DNA of 64,000 bases from Seiridium cupressi. Taxonomy: Eukaryota > Ascomycota > Sordariomycetes > Amphisphaeriales > Sporocadaceae. The stretch lies in NCBI GenBank assembly GCA_036674765.1, contig JARVKI010000054.1, positions 62,001 to 126,000 of the forward strand, given 5' to 3'. The position numbers were made by a program, and so were the translations under genes. Positions 10,484 to 21,474 of the stretch are shown here, piece by piece (position 1 is the first letter of the stretch; each line of letters begins with the position of its first letter). The notes under the pieces are model-generated. The model was not told where the DNA came from and ran no database searches. It was given only the letters and a program-made list of their open reading frames with translations.

Positions 10484-12132
10484 ATGACTTCTCATCCTCA
10501 AGGACCATTTGTCGTAATTGACAGCGATGAAGATGATGTTATGGACCAGTCAGATCACGATCGAGGGAATGATAGCACGTATGGTTTACTCTATGAGCTG
10601 AGTAAATCTATTCAGCAACAGCTCCTCGATATAGCGTTCGCTTGTGGGGGGGATGTTCCTGTTGCCGCCACCCATCAAGTCACTAACTCTCTGGGCAATT
10701 CTCGCGCAACTGTCTACTCGGACCCAGTGACAATTCGCTGGGACGCCCCCCAAGGAGCTTCAGATGACTCTCAAGCAAAGGTCACGTTCCCTCTTGGCAC
10801 AAGTGACATTCAGAATCTGGTCAAGTTACTTCGCGATATGCAGCCGGCGACTTTTGGGCTTCGCGGCCAGGATATTCTAGATGAAAACTACCGCAAGGCG
10901 TCTAAGATGGACACCACCCAGTTCTGCACCACCTTCAATCCATACGAGCTGGGCATCATTGACGTGATAGCTCAAGTTCTGCTCCCAACTATTGATACGG
11001 TCAAGGATGGAAATAAGAGGGCGGTCCGGGCTGAGCTGTATAAGTTGAATGTAAGTCACCAGGGAAAAACGGCTGACCAATTTCTGACTCAAACAGGTCT
11101 ATTCTGGCCCAAGTGGCAGATTCAAGGCCCATGTCGACACTCCTCGCTCGCCTGATCAGTTCGGTTCTCTGGTTGTTTGCCTTCCGCTTGCCTACGAGGG
11201 CGGAGAACTTCAAGTTCGCCATAGAGGTAAGACGCAAACCTTCGATTGGAGCACGCTCGCAAAAGCTGCGTTGCCATCTATCTCTTGGGCGGCTTTCTAT
11301 AGTGACTGTGAGCACGAGGTGCTTGAAGTTCGGTCCGGATATCGTGTCACATTGACTTACAATCTCTATGCGACTCGGGGCAACGGGCTCTTGGCAAGAC
11401 AGTCCCCCACCCTGGACCCGACTCAACTACCATTCTATGGGATCATGCGAGAAACGCTTCTGCAGCCTGGATTGATGCCTTCAGGTATGTAAATGTGGAA
11501 AAGCAGATGAGATGCAGCGCTGACGACGAAGGCGGTTACATTGGTGTACATACTACACACGCCTACCCTCACACGAGCAAACTAGCTTGCCTTCCAGATT
11601 CACTGAAAGGCCTCGATATGGTCCTCTGGCAGGGCTTCCAATCATTAGGTTGTCGCGTTACACTTCGTCCAGTGGTCGAGGCCAGCGAACTTGATACTTC
11701 TTCCGACGAAGATGATGGTTACGATGAATCCAACAGTTCTGTTGAGAACGATTCTTTCGAAGGGACCATGATAAGGTTGAGAGATATATCGGGAGAGAGC
11801 TTGGGCTAGCAGTCATCAACCGGGAGACCCGGGACTGGGACGATCGGGAGCGCATGCTCGTGCATTGGTCATCTGGTCCAGACAAGATCGATGCCAGTAA
11901 CGTGGTATGGTTGAATACAGCAGGCCGTGGAGAGGTTCAGATTAGCTATATGGCTGTGAGTAGACCCTCAATCCCAGCTCTTGTCGCATGGTACTAATCA
12001 GGCCGTCAGTACGGGAACCAAGCAGAGACTGCGGTTATCTACGCCAATTGTGCTATTATTGCAGAGATACTTCCATATGCCTTGAGATTGGGCCCTCTTG
12101 GAAATGCGGCTGAGCCAGTGCAAGCCCGCTAG
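10484..12132 (+). CDS. 2OG-Fe(II) oxygenase (prolyl 4-hydroxylase-like), frame-disrupted in exon 3
   Basis: Exons at 10484-11050, 11097-11484, 11532-11955 and 12010-12132, with 46-54 bp introns. Exon 2 carries the double-stranded beta-helix core: the iron-binding pair in FKAHVDTPRSPDQFGSL (His201, Asp203), the distal His in YSDCEHEVLEV (about His262) and the 2-oxoglutarate Arg in RSGYRVTLTYNL (about Arg272). The N-terminus is acidic (VVIDSDEDDVMDQ). The reading frame of exon 3 does not run through. It reads VVEASELDTSSDEDDGYDES in one frame and DKVERYIGRELGLAVINRE in another, so a net one-base shift lies between about 11745 and 11810. The frame then continues through the last intron (branch TACTAAT) to YGNQAETAVIYANCAIIAEI and a stop. 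A 101-bp intron ending at 11775 could bypass the shift but would delete the acidic segment that homologues usually keep. So this is either a recent pseudogene or a one-base error. Confidence 0.65.
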
Positions 12133-12462
12133 GATTTCAATCGAGGACAAGTCTGGGGTGGTATTGCAGTTTTTTCCAATTCAGGCCATGTGATGCGTTC
12201 TTAGGGTTGGCAGATGCCGTCTTGCTCATTAACCGATTGCAAGGGCCGTCAATTGGAATAATTTGTTGCAATTCAACACCCATGCTACATTTGTCAAACA
12301 CGACTTTAGTATCCCACGAAAGCTATTGAGACCCACTGAACCAATAGGCCTAATGACCGTAGTATTAGTGGCTCATCCGTGCCTCAGTAAGCATGACAAC
12401 AATGCCCTGTATTACTTAGATTTGTGGGAGTCGTGTATCTTGATTAATTGATATGACAAAAA
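12133..12462. other. Intergenic, convergent
   Basis: No gene is seen. It lies between the 3' end of the oxygenase gene and that of the transporter remnant. Confidence 0.45.
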
Positions 12463-13080
12463 TCATGATTTTTTCACCATTGTGTTCTCAATGAACAGCC
12501 GGGCCGAGAAGAGACTGGGTGAAATTACTACCTCGATTATCATTGATTCTATACTATAATCAGGCGAGGTCCCACCGGTGATAGCGACGAACACCAAGTA
12601 GAACTTCCAGCCAATGTTGAGAGCGACGGAGACTGGAGCGCTGTATGCGATGACGTTGCCGAAGAAAGACGCGTAGGTCGAACCTTCGCTATGGAGATGG
12701 GTTGGCCAAATCTCCGAACCATAGACGTATGCTGTGCACTCAATGGTGGAAGTGGAGAAAGCGCCGAAGATGAAGTAGAATGCCACTGTGACGTTGATTT
12801 CAGCGAAGTGGTCGGTGCCGAGGTAGGTCGTGATGAGTGCTGCCATCAATCTCAGGATAACTGCAGAGCCGATACCGCCTATGATCAACAGTCTAACTCG
12901 TCCAACACGGTCGAGGAGGACAACATTTATGTATTCCGCAGCCAATGATAGCACAGACACGGTGACTCCGAAACCGAGACCTAGATAATTGGAGTTAGTG
13001 ACAGTTTTTTAGAGCTGAGAAGACGGCATTGCGAAGAACGCACTGCCAATCAAAACCGGAACCAAATTCTCAATAGCCAT
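12463..13080 (-). pseudogene. 5'-truncated MFS sugar transporter remnant
   Basis: Only about the second half of a sugar-porter-type MFS protein is present. Exon 12980-12463 encodes YINVVLLDRVGRVRLLIIGG, the conserved D-R-x-G-R loop motif, then several hydrophobic helices and VYGSEIWPTHLHSEGSTYAS, matching the family's second conserved motif. A small upstream exon (13080-13044, MAIENLVPVLIGS) joins in phase over a 63-bp intron with CTAAC branch and CTAG acceptor, but this gives just 184 residues against the usual 480-550. The C-terminal helix and PETKG-like motif are replaced by unrelated residues after WKFYLVFVAITGG. The first six membrane helices are absent upstream. I therefore treat it as a gene fragment rather than a functional short transporter. 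Confidence 0.6.
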
Positions 13081-13982
13081 ATTACCAGTACCCTGTGTAA
13101 AGACTATATGGTCTGTGCGTTCTTGTATATAAGATGAGATAGAGAGCGTTGAGGAGGAGTACTACTTCCTCAGCACAACAACTAAGAATACTACCCTTAC
13201 ACTAGAACAGCAGGGGATGGTCCCAAGGAAATACCGGTTGTGCAGTTACAGCTCCTCAACCTCAAGAACAACTCGCTGACGAGATACGCAGATGCTAACT
13301 CGAGTGGCCGCTTTCTTAGAGGAGACAACGAGCCATGATTGGGAATCAACAGAAGGGATTGCTGATCAAGCGAAGCTAGACATCAGTCCACCACCCCCTT
13401 AGATGCAGCTAAGTCACTGGCAACTTCAATGGGTGGGCCCAAAACTATTGATATTGCTAAAGCTTGACATGCCGGGAGTAGTAGTTTGCGCGCCCCGCAG
13501 CCTGGTCGGTCTTCCATCACAAGTACCGGCCATTCACCCACAGCATGCAAGCCTCTCGCAGCATAAGCTTGATGCAGGATTCCAAGTGATTGCCTAGCAT
13601 GTAGTAGCACACCCGATCGGGAATCAGTTCCATGCACAATCTCGGTATCGAAGTGGAGGCAGCCTGCATTGAGCGGTGCAGGGTAGCTTTCGGGGAAACC
13701 AGACCCTGGCCCACCATGGGCGGCACGGGTCGATCCTGACTATGTCCATCATAAGCCCCGGTATTGCCGTTTTCTTTACTTAGCCAGGGTAGGAGCAAAA
13801 AAAAACGGGTGAACCTGTGGCCGTACCAAGGCGATCTGCGATCTGCGTCCACCAAATCGCCTTTACGTTACACCAGACCCGGGGGTCGTTCGGAGACGAA
13901 CTCGTGGGGATCCTGCGGAAAATGACATCTCTCTGTGTAAGGAGTTCTAGCCGGTTCCAGTGTTTTTTTTTTTTTTTTTTGA
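13081..13982. other. Intergenic region with T18 tract
   Basis: No gene is supported. A run of 18 T occupies 13963-13980, directly after the stop of the minus-strand SDR gene. A tandem GCGATCT repeat is present near 13832. Confidence 0.5.
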
Positions 13983-14935
13983 CTAATAACTGAATGTGAG
14001 TCCCCCGTTGCTGCTAATCAAACTGCCAGTACACCACGCTGAGTCAGGACTACATATCATGGCGACCATTTGTGCAATTCCATGAGCATAGGCACCACGT
14101 CCACCGAGTCTCCTGCCTAGTTCCCGAACTTCAGGAGCGTCCGTCTCTCTAACGGGTGCTAGTGGCGTCAGAGGATTCCAGAGTGCCAATCCCTTCTTGA
14201 CCTCCTCAGGAGCTGACAAATACATGTCCGTCATGACGGGTCCGGGGTTGATAGTGTTGACGGTGGCGCGCTCTGCTAGCTCGCGGCACCAAACACGGGC
14301 CATGGCCTCGAGGGCACCCTTGGTTCCTGAGTAAAGAGTTGTGTGTGGGGTCCCCACCTTGGAGTTGATGCTGGAAAGGATGACAATCCGTCCGGACCTA
14401 TCAGTCGGGAGATAGGGGATACACGCGGCAGTGAGGAATGTTGGGCCAAGAACGTTCACAGCGTAGATCTTGTGGAACTCGTCCTCGACAACATCTTCGA
14501 TCGGCCCCAAGTACAGGATGCCTGCGTTGTGGACGATAATGTCGATTTGCACCTTCCCGGTGGAGGAATCCGCGAAGTGTTTCTGGGCATCGTCGGTGAT
14601 CAGGGTACACTGGTCTTTCTTGCTAATATCGGCCTTGACCGGGATGGCTTTGACGTCATAATCCCTCTCGAGCTCCTGGGCAAGTTCTCTGGCCGCGTCG
14701 ATCGACTTCTCCGTCAAATAGTTGATGATAAAATTGCAGCCTCGACTGGCTAGGTCGCGTACGATAGCAGCTCCGATGCCTTGGAGGGTCAATCAGTGGG
14801 AGGTGGTTTTGCTGAAGCAGCCGCATCGTTATATCGGCCATGATTTCACTCACTTCTAGCAGAGCCAGTCACGATTGTTAGCTTTCCTTCGTGTACTCGC
14901 GGCCGCGGAGCCAGAGTTCCGCTTAGAGACGCCAT
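13983..14935 (-). CDS. Short-chain dehydrogenase/reductase (classical SDR)
   Basis: Two exons on the complement (14935-14854 and 14779-13983) separated by a 74-bp intron give 292 residues in one frame. The cofactor motif is TGSARSIG at residues 23-30, split by the intron; the middle Gly of the usual TGxxxGxG is Ser. Other motifs are VHNAGILYLG (112-114 NAG), catalytic Ser in ILSSINS (about 163-164) and YSGTK (Tyr177, Lys181). INPGPVMTDM follows, as expected for classical SDRs, and the C-terminus ends GSLISSNGGLTFSY. It is an NAD(P)-dependent oxidoreductase of unknown substrate, resembling fungal 3-oxoacyl-reductase-like SDRs. All catalytic residues are intact. A second, broken SDR lies less than 1 kb upstream. 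Confidence 0.85.
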
Positions 14936-15812
14936 ATTATGAGCTGTGGTGTGTTAGGTTTTTGGACTGTTGATGCTTGTAAGCTTTATTGTGAATCCAA
15001 CGTCGACTCGCTGCCACTGTCGAATCCCGAACCCTGGCTTATCGTACCATGCCCCTCGTCCTGATGAAGCTTTCATCATGCTAGACCGTGCATAGTCACG
15101 TAACTCGCTGTCTCATTTCAAAATCACATATCTGCACACTCAGGGTATTCCTTGTGGACGAAGCAAGCAAACATATGCAATCTTAGAACATGCCAGAATT
15201 AGTACCTAAAATGTAGACGAATGCACCCCCATCTCCAGTGATACCTCAGAAGTACGGTGGGGTCGATGGGCTTATGTGGCTCGATGCAACCCTTATGTTG
15301 GCAGCATTGAGCTGGGTTGTCACACTTGGATCCTTTATTGAGCTTTCAGATGGGGCATTGGCATATGCCGACTCTCAGAACCAGAAACCCGGTTACCTGG
15401 TGAGAAGCCTTGTGAATGGTTCTCGAGCTGCCAGGCTGCACAGCAATAGTTCCCTTCCTCAAGTAATACCGGGAACATTTTCCGCCTAGGAACCTATTTC
15501 GTTTAGTCGTGCGCTGCAGCAATATCCCGGCATTGCAGCGAACCCCCACGGCTGGACCCAGGCACGCCATGCTGGTACGATCAAAGACTCCCGGTTCATT
15601 TGGTAGATAACGACTGGCACGGTCGAAACAGATGTGACAGGAGAATCGCTTCAAGATCATCAGTATGAAGAACATCCACACATTGCAGATACAAGAGCAG
15701 ATCTGGATGATTGTAATGCACGATACAGACAACCCCATGTTTGAGAAATTTAGTAACATTGTCGCGTAGTTGAGCTTTACGGGACATCTTCTCCCTACTA
15801 AACGCTTTTCAA
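14936..15812. other. Intergenic between two SDR genes
   Basis: The left part is the promoter of the intact SDR. Open frames of 156 codons (minus) and 83 codons (plus) around 15240-15816 show no family features, and I do not call them. Confidence 0.5.
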
Positions 15813-16651
15813 TCACATCGCCAGGAACCCGCCGTCAATCGTCAGGCAGGTTCCAGTAACAAATGAAGATGCATCTGAACACAACCAGAGAGAGCCCTGC
15901 GCAACTTCGTGGGGCTTTCCGAACCTGTGTAAATAGCTAGCACCCTTTGCAAACTCCTCTTCCGTCACGCCTATAATTTCCAATGCAGCGGCTGACATTT
16001 CCAACTGAACAAGATTAGTATCGAGAAGTATGACTGCAAGAAGTACTCAACATACCGAGATTGCTCCTGGCGCTGTCGCGTTGACCCGGATCCCTTTCGG
16101 CCCCCCTTCAGAAGAAGCATGCTTAGTTAAGCCAATCAGGGCATGTTTGGATGAAGTGTAGGCAGGAATATTGGGCTGCGGCCTGAAAGCATTGATGGAT
16201 GCAATGTTGACAATAGATCCCTTGGTCCATCCTTGGTCATCTGTCGCATCTCGTATTTGCAGCAAAGTGCCGTTCCCGTGAGGTTGATGCCGACAAGTCT
16301 GTTCCAGTAGTCCTCGTCAAAGTCCACGAGCGGTGTAGAATCCGGAGTCAGGGCGGCATTGTTGACAGCCCAGTCCAGCCGTCCATATTTCTCGACGGTC
16401 TTGGCTATCGGGTTTTGGACCTGTTCGGAGTTCGAGATATCCGTCTGAATGAACGTGACATCTCCAAGTTTTGACAACTCTGTAGCGGTAGCCTCGCCTT
16501 TGTCAGCCTGGACGTCAGCAATGACAACCTTTGCTTCAGCTTTCAGAAAGACTTCAGCCGTCGCTCTGCCCATTCCCTGGATGCCTCCTGTAATAATGGC
16601 CACCTTGCCCTTCAGGACCGGGTAGACATGGGCTTCAGCAACGGTTGACAT
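15813..16651 (-). pseudogene. SDR oxidoreductase with a one-base frameshift
   Basis: The start ATG at 16651 opens a classical SDR with IITGGIQGMGRA (cofactor motif, residues about 19-30), WAVNNAA (about 94-100) and YWNRLVGINLTGTALCC. The frame is lost at 16219-16221, where the coding strand reads CCAAGGGATC. One more G in the G-run would join MRQMTKDGP to GSIVNIASINAF in the next frame. That second frame has the catalytic YTSSK motif and IRVNATAPGAIS. A 51-bp intron (16055-16005, branch ACTAATC) leads in phase to the last exon ending LTIDGGFLAM. Because the break precedes the catalytic Ser and Tyr, the protein as written would be inactive. A homopolymer sequencing error is a realistic alternative. 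The substrate is unknown. Confidence 0.7.
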
Positions 16652-18196
16652 GATTATTAATTTGATCTTTGAGCAGAAACAATGGTGATCGAACAATTTA
16701 AACGACACAAGACTGGGATATATTACAGAAGCGGCTGATTTGCGCTGCGAGTGAACGTGAAGCCGACTAGACGATTAAACAGGTGGTCGACGCTTACGAC
16801 TTGTTCAACCCTAGAAAGCGGACAATCGGCAGATGCAAATGAGAACCAAGTGTAGGCCGACCCTGCGAATGCCTGCTAGTCTAAAATGAATGATCCATTG
16901 ACACCGCTGCGGGCAACCGGGCCGCCTAGGGTCAAGATTCCGGAGGTGAGGTCCATGGTCTGCGTGGGCGTACAGCTGGGGTAGTCATGACTGGGCGAAA
17001 GGGCCAGTCTAGTGCTAGATACATGTATGTACCAGAACGATTGGAACCAAAGTCCGGTATGCTATTGGATAGGATCATGGCAACCGAGGAAGATGATTGT
17101 CGAACTTGGCATACCAGCAGCAGTGTATCCACACAGCACGTTTACCCGTCTTCATGACTGGTTATATTTGGAGTCGTGTTGTCACTTGACTGAGGGTTAT
17201 CATCTCCAAATGAATGCCCAGTCACAACAGCTGACTTGTAGAACGATCAGCAGTTAAGCAGACCAACATCACAGTTCCGAACGTCCATCGGCTAGACATG
17301 CATGCAATACATGCCCTTCTTGCCCGTTCGAGGCATAGTTGCTCCTGAGGATTTCGTCTTCTTGGCGCTCACGACTATCACACCATCTGAGAAGGGACCC
17401 TTGAACGTGCCTTGCTCAATGTTGCCGCCCAGCCCCCAGCTGCGTTGGTGACGAGTCACACTTTGCTCAATGATGAAACATCCTACCGCTCGATCATCTA
17501 TACGCGGCCACGAACTTGTACTTGAAGAGAGTTTCGGAAGAACACGAAATGTCAGTCAATGCTGAGGATGTTATTGACAAATACAAGGGCGGAATTCTAA
17601 TCATATAATATGATAGCAGCAATCAAACGATCGAATGAAGTTTGCCCTAACAGGTCTTGCCTGCTACTATGTAAGAATTTGTTCGCTTGGATCGTACATG
17701 ACTGGTTTGAGTTTACAGCCTCATCCTGGCTAGTTCCCAGGGTATAGAACCCCTTTCAGGGCGAAAGCAAGACCTGCATTACACAAAACGTGCCTTTGAC
17801 TCAAGAGTCAGCGGCATTCTCACCGTATCACTTTCTGATAATTACGGTCAATATTCGCAAACAGAACAGGAGATTATGTTAGCAAGAGCCTCAGAAGCAG
17901 AGAAGAGAAGATCACACAGAGTCATTCAATGGCGAACTGCAGACCCTGGCCTCACGACCAGTCAGAATGAGACCCTGTATACCTCGTCCGTTGATGTATT
18001 ATCAGAATGTATGAAGAAGGCGACTTCTTCGGTACCTGAAATCGAATAGGCAAGGGACCGTAGGCAGACTTACAAAGTCTTGGGTGTCCAATATGTGGGA
18101 GATTTCGATTCACTCCATCTCATGCTGCCTGGTCCTCAGTATCACACTATAACGCTCCGTTCTTAAGTATTTTTAATTGCTTACTATTGGCTCAAC
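16652..18196. other. Intergenic region with a possible minus-strand coding remnant
   Basis: No gene is firmly supported. On the minus strand, about 17292-17520, an open stretch ending in TAG reads like protein (SWGLGGNIEQGTFKGPFSDG..), with a possible frame change to FKYKFVAAY upstream. I could not assign a family, and the start and exons are unclear. Confidence 0.35.
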
Positions 18197-18640
18197 ATGC
18201 CTCTAGGTGGAATAGGCCCGGCCACAGTCGCCGTCCTATGGGTCGACGCGGTTGTTGTTGGCGTCTGTGTGGGAGGACGGTACTATATTCGACGCATATC
18301 GAAGAACGGTGCTGGTAGTGATGACATGTGCCTTGCTTGGTAGCTGGGTGAGTTGTTGAGAATCAAAATGATGAATGAAATTCCTTCAGTCCGAGTATAG
18401 TAGACTTGACAAGCTAACGCCTTGGTTCTCTCTCCAGATTTTCACGTTGGCCTTTACTACTTGCTTCACTATCAGCGCAATATACGGTTTCAGCCTACTG
18501 TAGTTGTACGATCCCATCGCAGGATCCCTTTCCTACAAGCTGAGCGTGGTCAAAGTCTGACGTCTAGTTGCGATGCGGTCAAATCGGTCTGTCAGCTGGA
18601 GAGGAAGTTCCGTCCGTTCATTCCGGAATTTCTATAACTA
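18197..18640 (+). pseudogene. N-terminal remnant of a rhodopsin-domain (PTH11-like) membrane protein
   Basis: An ATG at 18197 starts MPLGGIGPATVAVLWVDAVV and continues GGRYYIRRISKNGAGSDDMC, the typical beginning of fungal rhodopsin-domain proteins (first helix, basic loop, then a DD motif). TAG at 18341 interrupts it. After a candidate intron (GTGAGT at 18347 to a CAG near 18437) a second helix-like piece, IFTLAFTTCFTISAIYGFS, appears, but the phase does not match and no further helices follow. It therefore looks like a truncated, decayed copy. An intact relative lies at 24.3-25.8 kb on the other strand. Confidence 0.5.
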
Positions 18641-18683
18641 TCGATTAAGTGGTTAATTTAGCCTACATAATTACAGCTTCGCC

Positions 18684-21474
18684 CTAAGCAGGGCCCAAGG
18701 TGACAACAACTGGGTTCCCATTGAGAGATATTTGCCATCCTCCCCTAGCTTCCACGGCATCTGCTGTTGTGACGGTGTATTCAGTGCTTCCAGATGTCGT
18801 TTCGAGCCACACAATCACATTTCCTGCCGCTGGTACGCCCTCTTGCTGGTCCAAAGTGATTGATATATCCCCCGAGGACTCACTGAAACTGAATTCCGAA
18901 ATGACACCTGCATCGATAGTGATATACAGACCCAGGGAACCAATGAAGACCCGCCTCCTGACTGGATCACGAGTTTGAACGGTGGCGGTTGCTCCATCAG
19001 ACTCTAATAAGCCCCCGTAGGCCACGAACCCCAGATCAGTATCGCTGACAAGGTAGGTACCGGAGCCTAGAGACAGGGCAAGGAAGTTTGGACCATAGTC
19101 GCCGCTGAAGCCATCCCACTTGAGTGTGTCAGGCCAAGAGTGGAAAGATGCGGCGCCAAAACCGTCCTCGTTGATGTTGGACAGAGGGCCACTAACGCCA
19201 CCGTATCCAACACTGATCAAATAGGTGTCTGTAGGGTCACTGCGGAAGGCTGACAGGATGACAAGGGAATTGAGACCCGATCCGTAGTGGTGAATCTGGC
19301 GCTCTATTCTCTGAAGCTTTCCACCATATCTTGCCAAAGTCAGCCATTGCCTTCCGTGGATCATTGTCTATACACTCACATGTTATCCCAGTAGCGGCGC
19401 GCGTTTCCGTTCCAGCCCCAGTGCGCTACTGTGGGCATATAGCCTAGCACACTATTGACGGTCTTTAACGCTGTACTGTTATAGCCGAAATACCTAAATA
19501 TCATTAGTCCATAAGATTACTTCAGGTGAAGTAGGCCTGGGCTGATCGCAGATTCTATAGGAAGTTTACTTACTTTGACCAATAATAAACACCTTCCTGA
19601 CCGGTGGAGTCCCATGCCATCTCACTTCCAAATGGCACGGCTTCCGAGTTCCAGGTTGTCGCACGGGAGTGCATCAGGCTTGTCAGAGTACTAGCTTGGC
19701 TGGTCCAGCCTTCCCGTGTCAGATCATTCAGCAGTTCTCCCCAGACCGTTTCTCCCATGAGTCCAACATCTGTGTATCCAACATCAGGCTTTGTAGACCG
19801 TACCACAGTCTGAAACGATTGATTCAGGTACCAATTATAATCATGGCTACTGAATAAGATCGGGTATGCCCTTGCAGCACGGTAGAGAGCCCAATAGGCG
19901 GCCGACACATGAACATAGTCGTATGCTCGATCAACGCTGTAAGCTGCCGTCATATCCCAAGAGGTCCAAGAGGTCCAGTCCCAGGATGTGTTGTATGGAT
20001 AATCCACGGTTGATGGCTCATAGTAAAAGATGCTCTTTCTGACTGCAAAATCGGATGTCTGGATCGTTTTCCACAAAACTCCATCGACGAAGGACTCGAG
20101 CAAGGTAATCTCGTTGGCGTCCGGTTGAATGGACTGCTTCATCGCTGCAGCTAGATATGAACCAGCACCGGCCTCATCGCTTAGCCCGGCAACCCAAGCG
20201 CGTGTGTCTTGTGTTACTATCGCACGCTCTTCGTAGTCGTAAGTCATGACAGAAGGGGCTCGGCCAAAAGGATCTGACGTATCATCGAACCACTGATCAG
20301 TCGTTGAAAAGGTCCCAAGATTGGCAACAGCTTCTGTGCCCGACTTCGTGATATAGTAATGCACCGTTTGCGTAAGGCCATCGGCGTATGTGATAGTCAA
20401 ACGGGATCTACCCCAGGCTGAACTTGACGGTGTGAGCGTATACAACCCATCTGATGTTTTGGCAACCTCCAAAGAGCCAGTTGGGTCTACCACAATGCTT
20501 TCCACGTCCGAGGTATACTTCAACAAGAGTTGTGGAGTCGAATCCTTGGGCACGATATATCCTGGGATACCTCTCGCGACAGGCGTGCCGGTACCTTCTA
20601 CGGTTTCGTCAATTCCTCGCACTCCGTCCTTGGCTACAGAGAACCGCAAGCCAAATTGCAACTCGCCACCAGGCTCTAGTGTCGATGAAGAAGCTGGATT
20701 CCATGGTTCCTTTCCTGACCATTCATTTTCCGCCCAGGCCTTGGTAAGGACTTGCCACTCATAAAAGCCTTCGAAAGCTTGACTTTCGTAAGCTGTGCTG
20801 TCATAGTACGGCTCGTCCAGGTTGCGATAGGCTTCGAAAGGGGTGTCGCCAATCGGAGTTACAACCAATGCTGCACCCGTACCCGATGTTGGCGAAACGC
20901 GTATATATCCAGCATGCATGCCGATATAAGGATCGGATAAAGAGCATTCTGCCAACATGGTGGTGGCATTTCGATTGGTGAATATGCTGTTGAATTCTGC
21001 TGCGAAGCCAAGGCTTCCCACTTCCACTGACGTAGACCCGGAGTTCTGGATGGTGAACTGGAGGCCCAGGTCTCCATCAACCTCAATCCACTGTCGGGTA
21101 ATGTTCAGTGGTCCTGTCGGGAGAGTCGGGGCCAAGTTGGACGATACATCTGATATGGCCGTTACAGCCTTTCGAGCCGCGGCAGAGTCGCCGTTGGTCC
21201 AGGCACTCACACCGGTCTCACGGTAGCGGAATGTAATATCGCCCCAGTGGTATTGGCCATTGGATGCACGCAGAGAAAGATAATCGAAAGGCAGAAAATC
21301 GAAATCGTCGCCTGCTGGAATCAAAGACACAAGAACTTGCGACTCGGCGACAAACAGAGCGTTGAGATTCGTCGTGTTCAACGTCACATAGCCACCGTCG
21401 AGCCCCAGGTCGTCGCCAAGGACCCCGTGAAGGAGCGTCACCAGACCATAGAGAATCCCTGATTGCAGCTTCAT
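18684..21474 (-). CDS. Large secreted glycosidase-like protein (DUF5695 type)
   Basis: Three exons on the complement (21474-19574, 19493-19380, 19329-18684), with introns of 80 and 50 bp that preserve phase, give 886 residues. The N-terminus is a signal peptide (MKLQSGILYGLVTLLHGVLG). The N-terminal half is beta-rich (SLRASNGQYHWGDITFRYRE, QWIEVDGDLGLQFTIQNSGS). The middle has a Trp/Tyr-rich helical region (SWDWTSWTSWDMTAAY, YWALYRAARAYP). The C-terminal part carries VAHWGWNGNARRYWDNIYGG at the exon junctions and INEDGFGAASFHSWPDTLKW. This organisation matches the fungal DUF5695 family of glycoside-hydrolase-like proteins. The substrate is not known to me, and an extracellular carbohydrate-active role is inferred. 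The ATG at 21474 is preferred to an upstream TTG because it starts the signal peptide. No lesion is seen. Confidence 0.8.

Noticed and set aside
13963..13980. T18 tract, and T23 at 36897-36919, as possible retroposon tails
   Set aside because: No adjacent retrotransposed gene copy or target-site duplication could be seen; simple homopolymers are more likely.
14343..14753. 136-codon frame opposite the intact SDR
   Set aside because: Antisense shadow of a gene with clear SDR motifs.
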